A stretch of 17,739 bases of DNA from CAYXVU01 sp964468725 (lineage in GTDB: Bacteria > Acidobacteriota > Blastocatellia > UBA7656), in the NCBI GenBank assembly GCA_964468725.1, contig CAYXVU010000120.1:1-17739 (forward strand). The letters are read 5' to 3'. Made by a program: the position numbers and the translations under genes. Below are positions 14,574 to 17,739 of this stretch, piece after piece. The notes below the pieces were generated by a model. It was not told where the DNA came from and searched no databases. It was given only the letters and a program-made list of their open reading frames with translations. Positions within the stretch are counted from its first letter, which is position 1, and the number at the start of each line of letters is the position of its first letter.

Positions 14574-15317
14574 CTCTTTCGGCACAACGATGTGGCGCAT
14601 AAGCTTGAGAATCAGGTTGCGACGGCGTTGCACGCGGCGCAGATTCTTTGCCGGGTTAAAGACGGTGCGCGGATTGGGAATCATGGCGGCTAAATAAGCG
14701 GCTTGCTCCTGACTGAGCGAAGCGGCGGAACTGCCGAAGTATTGCCGCGCTGCTGCTTCCGCGCCATAGATGCCATCTCCCCATTCGATGACATTGAGAT
14801 AGATTTCCAATATGCGCCTCTTGCCCAACGCCATCTCCATCTCCCACGTAATTAGAGCTTCATGCAGTTTGCGCACAGGATTTTTCGAGGTCGATAAAAA
14901 GAGGTTCTTCGCCAACTGCTGACTGATGGTTGATGCGCCGCGTTCGAAGCGGCCCTTCTGCCAATTCTTCTCCATCGCCTTTTCGATCTCTTCCCAATCG
15001 AATCCCGAATGGTCGAAAAATCGGGAATCCTCCCCCGCCAATACAGCGCGTACCAGATTCGGGGAGAGGCGTTCGTAAGGCACCCAGGTCTTTTCCCGTT
15101 TGGCTGGCAGGTTTTGCGCTTCGGCCTCATCGGCGCGTTGCTCCATCATGGCGGTCACCTCTGGGTTGATGCTGCGATAGCGCACGACGCGAAAGAGCAC
15201 CGTGAGGTGATAAATCATGGCGAGAGCCATCAGCCCAAGCAGAATGCGTAGCGTCCAAACGCGCCACGCCGGTCGCACTTTTTTGGCCTTGATGGTTTGC
15301 GTCGTCGCCTGCACCAT
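14565..15317 (-). CDS. mtgA: Monofunctional peptidoglycan glycosyltransferase MtgA (GT51)
   Basis: A 250-residue inner-membrane enzyme that links lipid II into glycan strands of the cell wall, outside the membrane. A basic N terminus is followed by one membrane helix (about 23-42), with the catalytic domain after it. All GT51 motifs are present: AGEDSRFFDHSGFDW (94-108) with catalytic Glu96, GASTISQQLAKNLFLS (127-142), RKLHEALITWEMEM (149-162), KRRILEIYLNVIEWG (166-180) and AAMIPNPRTVFNP (210-222). There is no transpeptidase domain and the length is normal for MtgA. The ATG at 15315-15317 has GAGG just before it. It lies 93 bp after hspR on the same strand, separated by a weak hairpin, so it may be transcribed on its own or by read-through from the chaperone operon. 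Confidence 0.94.
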   Translation of the reverse strand: MVQATTQTIKAKKVRPAWRVWTLRILLGLMALAMIYHLTVLFRVVRYRSINPEVTAMMEQRADEAEAQNLPAKREKTWVPYERLSPNLVRAVLAGEDSRFFDHSGFDWEEIEKAMEKNWQKGRFERGASTISQQLAKNLFLSTSKNPVRKLHEALITWEMEMALGKRRILEIYLNVIEWGDGIYGAEAAARQYFGSSAASLSQEQAAYLAAMIPNPRTVFNPAKNLRRVQRRRNLILKLMRHIVVPKELS

Positions 15318-15393
15318 TGCCTCGATTATAGGGATTTCACGCGCAGAAGCACAGAAAAAGTACGGTGCGGGGTTCGTGCAATGACGAAACGAG

Positions 15394-15408
15394 CCCGCGA
15401 GAGGCGGG
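15394..15408 (-). terminator. Weak hairpin after hspR
   Basis: On the minus strand CCCGC-CTCTC-GCGGG folds into a 5-bp GC stem directly after the hspR stop, followed by CTCGTTT. The T-run is short and interrupted. It may slow or partly end transcription from the chaperone operon before mtgA. Confidence 0.35.
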
Positions 15409-15410
15409 AA

Positions 15411-15806
15411 TTATTCGCGGCCATCAGTCTGAGTGAAAACCATATTCACGCGGCGGCGCGGAACCAGAGCGTTTTTCGAGTTTTCATTGATCGTCACAAT
15501 CTCCTTGCCGATGTGATCGCGGACGTATTGCAAGAAGTGCTCAAATTCGCGTTGCATCTGATCCATCTTTTCACGCAGGTTCAAAATGATCTCCACGCCT
15601 GCGATATTGACCCCCATATCGCGCGTTAGATTCAGAATCAGTTCCAACCGCTCGATGTCTTCTTCAGTGTAGTAACGCGTGCCTTTGGCGGAGCGCGAAG
15701 GCTTGATCAGTCCTTCGCGCTCATACAATCGCAGGGTTTGCGGATGAATCTCGTATTGCTCCGCAACCACACTGATGGTGTATTTTTTCGCCTTCTTCGA
15801 TTTCAT
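15411..15806 (-). CDS. hspR: MerR-family heat-shock repressor HspR
   Basis: A 131-residue DNA-binding protein. The MerR-type winged helix-turn-helix occupies about residues 9-78: YTISVVAEQYEIHPQTLRLYEREGLIKPSR is the recognition region, followed by GTRYYTEEDIERLELI and the helix NLTRDMGVNIAGVEIIL, which is typical of HspR and HspR-like GlnR/MerR branches. A coiled coil (about 80-105) for dimer formation follows. In known systems HspR binds inverted HAIR sites before dnaK, uses DnaK as co-repressor and lifts repression when DnaK is busy with unfolded proteins. Its position at the end of a dnaK-dnaJ operon strongly supports this. The start is three bases after the stop of the small membrane-protein gene, so translation is probably coupled. 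The HAIR site should lie upstream of dnaK, outside the window. Confidence 0.93.
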   Translation of the reverse strand: MKSKKAKKYTISVVAEQYEIHPQTLRLYEREGLIKPSRSAKGTRYYTEEDIERLELILNLTRDMGVNIAGVEIILNLREKMDQMQREFEHFLQYVRDHIGKEIVTINENSKNALVPRRRVNMVFTQTDGRE

Positions 15807-15809
15807 AAC

Positions 15810-16100
15810 CTAGGGTTGCTCTGCGGTACGATCTTTGTCGTCATCGTTACCGCCCGTCTTGGTCTGTCCCTGCTCTTCATCTTTCAAAAATTCGACGGCG
15901 GCGCGTTTGGCTTGAGTGTTGCCGCTGAATTTATCCAATTCGAGCATGCCAGCGCGCATCAACGACTGTTTTGCCTCAATCGCATCGCGTTCATACTCTT
16001 CGACAGTACGCCGTTTCTTACGGTCGTTTTCGCGCACCAACGACCAAAAGACGAGGGCGATCAAAACCAATACGACGATCCAAGTAATTCCCTGCTCCAT
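15810..16100 (-). CDS. Small single-helix membrane protein in the chaperone operon
   Basis: A 96-residue protein of unknown function. The ATG at 16098-16100 is preferred over the GTG one codon earlier, because AGGAG (16108-16112) is then seven bases upstream. Residues about 7-22 (TWIVVLVLIALVFWSL) form one membrane helix, followed by a basic stretch RENDRKKRR, placing the tail in the cytoplasm by the positive-inside rule. Residues about 32-75 are predicted helical and charged, with AGMLELDKFSGN in the middle. The last 20 residues are very polar (QTKTGGNDDDKDR). It sits between dnaJ (27-base gap) and hspR (3-base gap), so it is made with the chaperones. A membrane tether or adaptor for DnaJ/DnaK is possible, but this is only inference from position. 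Confidence 0.82.
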   Translation of the reverse strand: MEQGITWIVVLVLIALVFWSLVRENDRKKRRTVEEYERDAIEAKQSLMRAGMLELDKFSGNTQAKRAAVEFLKDEEQGQTKTGGNDDDKDRTAEQP

Positions 16101-16107
16101 CACCGAA

Positions 16108-16112
16108 CTCCT
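16108..16112 (-). promoter_or_regulatory. Ribosome-binding site of the small membrane protein
   Basis: AGGAG in the dnaJ-to-membrane-protein gap, seven bases before ATG 16098-16100. It decides for ATG over the adjoining GTG at 16101-16103. Confidence 0.65.
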
Positions 16113-16127
16113 ACTCTGTTGAGAACA

Positions 16128-17216
16128 TCATTCCAACCCCATCTCTTGGCGAGGGTTTTCGGGATTATGACGGGCGTATTGTTGCAAAAGGTTTTTCGTC
16201 TCTTCGCTGATGACTTTCGGCAGCGCGATCTTCACTTCAACAAACTGATCGCCGCGCACGCCGCCGCCGCGTAAGCTCGGAACGCCGCGCTCGCGCAACC
16301 GAAACTTCTGCCCCGATTGGGTGCCCGGCGGGATGCGCAATTGCGCTTTCCCATCAATCGTCGGCACTTCGATCTTGGCTCCCAGAGCCGCTTCGGGAAC
16401 GGTGATCGGTATCAAGCAGTAGATGTTATCGCCTTGCCGCTTAAAGTAAGGGTGCGGCGCGACATTGGTCGTGATATAGAGGTCGCCCGCCGGAGCGCCG
16501 CGAATCCCGGCATGACCTTTGCCCGCGACGCGAATGCGCGAGCCGGTGTCCACTCCCGCAGGAATCTTTACGCCGACGGACTCGCGCTTGGCGACCACCC
16601 CACTGCCGCCGCAGGTTTCACAAGGTCGCCCAACCTTCCCCGTACCGCCGCATTGCGGACAGCGATTGCCGCCAAAACCGATGCCCCGCCGTTGGCCGCT
16701 GCCGCCGCAAGCGGAGCAAGTGATCTTCGCCGCTACCGACTCGCCTGACCCCTGACAGGTCGCACACGCTTCGCTGCGTTCAACTAACACTTTCGTCGTC
16801 AGCCCACGCATGGCATCTTCGAATGACATGGCCAAGGGAACTTCGATATCAGCGCCGCGCGTCGCCCGTTGCGATTCGGGCGACGCTGTGCGGATGTTTG
16901 AGAAGATGTCCGAGAAGATATCGCGAAAGTTCGAGGCGCCGAAATTGGAGAAGTCGAATTCGAAATTCGCGCCGCTCGCTCCGCTAGGGATCTGTTCTGA
17001 ATAATAGCCAAACCGATCATAGACTTCCCGTTTCTTCGGGTCAGAGAGTACGTCGAAAGCCTCCGAAAGCTCCTTGAACTTCTCTTCGGCCTCTTTGTTG
17101 CCCGGATTGACATCGGGGTGAAACCGGCGCGCCAGTCTGCGATATGCCTTCTTAATATCGTCCGTCTTGGCATCCCGCCCCACGCCCAGCACTTTGTAAT
17201 AATCGGTATTTGGCAT
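16128..17216 (-). CDS. dnaJ: Type I co-chaperone DnaJ (Hsp40)
   Basis: A 362-residue cytoplasmic co-chaperone that passes unfolded proteins to DnaK and stimulates its ATPase. The J domain (about 4-70) has the essential H33-P-D35. Four CxxCxGxG zinc motifs are present: C151ATC154, C167SAC170, C186PQC189 and C199ETC202, so both zinc sites can form. The two beta-barrel client-binding domains follow to about 345. The linker after the J domain (71-110) has no GGF repeats and is instead rich in Phe/Asn/Ser (FEFDFSNFGASNFRDIFSDIF), closer to the arrangement in CbpA/DnaJ2-type proteins. No strong ribosome-binding site precedes the ATG. dnaK ends 96 bases upstream on the same strand. Confidence 0.95.
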   Translation of the reverse strand: MPNTDYYKVLGVGRDAKTDDIKKAYRRLARRFHPDVNPGNKEAEEKFKELSEAFDVLSDPKKREVYDRFGYYSEQIPSGASGANFEFDFSNFGASNFRDIFSDIFSNIRTASPESQRATRGADIEVPLAMSFEDAMRGLTTKVLVERSEACATCQGSGESVAAKITCSACGGSGQRRGIGFGGNRCPQCGGTGKVGRPCETCGGSGVVAKRESVGVKIPAGVDTGSRIRVAGKGHAGIRGAPAGDLYITTNVAPHPYFKRQGDNIYCLIPITVPEAALGAKIEVPTIDGKAQLRIPPGTQSGQKFRLRERGVPSLRGGGVRGDQFVEVKIALPKVISEETKNLLQQYARHNPENPRQEMGLE

Positions 17217-17233
17217 GGTTATCTGTTGGTCGC

Positions 17234-17304
17234 CCGTCGCCCGTTGTCACCAGCCAGTTGCAATCATCCCAAACGCGCAACCAACGAAGGACAACGGGCA
17301 ACGG
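17234..17304. repeat. Inverted, degenerate heptamer repeats between dnaK and dnaJ
   Basis: CCGTCGCCCGTTGTC (17234-17248) and GACAACGGGCAACGG (17290-17304) are inverted copies with 14 of 15 positions matching. Each arm is itself built of 7-base units: ACAACGG and GCAACGG on one side, and ACAACGG and GCGACGG read on the other strand. It can fold into a hairpin in the dnaK-dnaJ mRNA and may cause uneven dnaK and dnaJ levels. No T-run follows. Confidence 0.6.
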
Positions 17305-17312
17305 ACAGACAT

Positions 17313-17739
17313 TTACTTCTTATCGTCAACGTCAACGTATTCGGCGTCAATCACGTCGTCGCCGCCACTACTATTGGACGCGTCACCACCGGCTGCCGCA
17401 CCGGACGCGCTGGCTCCGCCGCCAGAGCCAGACTGCTGGTACATCACCTCAGCAAGCTTGTGCGACACCTTGACGAGATTCTCGTAGGCCGCATTAATTT
17501 CGCTCGCCGAGGTTGAATCGAGTTTGCTTCGCGCCTCCGTCAACGCGGCTTCGATATTGCTGACCGTCGCCGCATCTACTTTGTCACGATGCTCGCCAAG
17601 CGTCTTTTCGGTCGAATAGATCAACCCATCGAGTTTGTTGTGCGCTTCGATGCGTTCGCGTTCGAAGCGATCTTCTTCGGCATGTGATTCGGCATCTTTC
17701 ATCATTCGATCAATCTCGTCTTTCGAAAGACCCGATGAC
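17313..17739 (-). CDS. dnaK: Hsp70 chaperone DnaK, C-terminal 141 residues (cut by window edge)
   Basis: The frame runs in from the right edge and ends at TAA 17313-17315. It begins SSGLSKDEIDRMMKDAESHA, the junction of the substrate-binding beta-sandwich and helical lid found in all DnaK proteins, and continues RFERERIEAHNKLDGLIYSTEKTL and the rest of the lid helices. The tail is a flexible Gly/Ala/Ser-rich segment ending in acidic DVIDAEYVDVDDKK, similar to other bacterial DnaK ends. DnaK uses ATP to bind and release unfolded proteins with DnaJ and GrpE. The start, ATPase domain and promoter lie outside the window. No grpE fits between dnaK and dnaJ. The reading frame has no internal stop up to the edge. 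Confidence 0.95.
   Translation of the reverse strand, partial: SSGLSKDEIDRMMKDAESHAEEDRFERERIEAHNKLDGLIYSTEKTLGEHRDKVDAATVSNIEAALTEARSKLDSTSASEINAAYENLVKVSHKLAEVMYQQSGSGGGASASGAAAGGDASNSSGGDDVIDAEYVDVDDKK

Noticed and set aside
17225..17310. Heptamer repeats as a CRISPR array
   Set aside because: Units are only 7 bases, degenerate and inverted, with no unique spacers and no cas genes.
15318..17312. HAIR-type HspR operator inside the window
   Set aside because: I saw no CTTGAGT-N7-ACTCAAG-like inverted repeat in the gaps of the chaperone operon. The expected site is upstream of dnaK, beyond the right edge.

Overview
The window is a gene-dense piece of a bacterial chromosome with moderate GC content. 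It holds twelve complete and two edge-truncated protein genes. I see no rRNA or tRNA gene, CRISPR array, transposase or prophage gene. Several traits point to a soil-type acidobacterium, possibly of the Blastocatellia type: two receptor-like Ser/Thr kinases (one with a zinc-ribbon start, one fused to a formylglycine-generating-enzyme fold), a dnaK-dnaJ-hspR chaperone locus, a large GT-C membrane protein and GGCGGT-core hairpins between genes. This placement is inference from gene content only, not from a marker gene.

Layout. Positions 1-151 (minus) are the start of a small secreted protein, probably NTF2/DUF4440-like. Positions 441-4853 (minus) hold a possible three-gene unit: secreted alpha/beta hydrolase, PLP-dependent decarboxylase, and a secreted serine hydrolase strikingly like mitochondrial LACTB. 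Positions 5232-6359 (minus) encode an exported ARPP-1-like protein. Positions 6827-8785 (minus) encode a transmembrane Ser/Thr kinase with an FGE-like domain outside the membrane. Positions 8907-12553 (plus) hold an ATP-pyrophosphatase of the Dph6 family, a BtuF-like protein with no signal peptide, and a GT-C glycosyltransferase-like membrane protein carrying a soluble insert. Positions 12562-13974 (minus) encode a second kinase with a zinc ribbon and a C-terminal anchor. Positions 14163-14573 (plus) encode a Rid-family protein without the catalytic arginine. Positions 14565-15317 (minus) are mtgA. Positions 15411-17739 (minus) are the chaperone operon: dnaK (cut by the window edge), dnaJ, a small one-helix membrane protein and hspR.

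How they work together. The right-hand operon is a self-regulated heat-shock unit: HspR should repress the operon promoter, which lies upstream of dnaK and outside the window, with DnaK as co-repressor. The two kinases are likely signal sensors at the membrane. mtgA and the GT-C protein serve the cell envelope. The ATP-pyrophosphatase and BtuF-like genes are 12 nt apart and probably act together.

The non-coding DNA is richer than expected. Two ~130-bp nested palindromes (275-408 and 6651-6777) share an arm motif, and there are four more inverted repeats or hairpins at 5164-5199, 6559-6603, 10545-10597 and 17234-17304. No single clear-cut new system is visible. The best leads are the LACTB-like enzyme, the ATP-pyrophosphatase/BtuF-like pair, the small membrane protein inside the chaperone operon, and the palindrome family.
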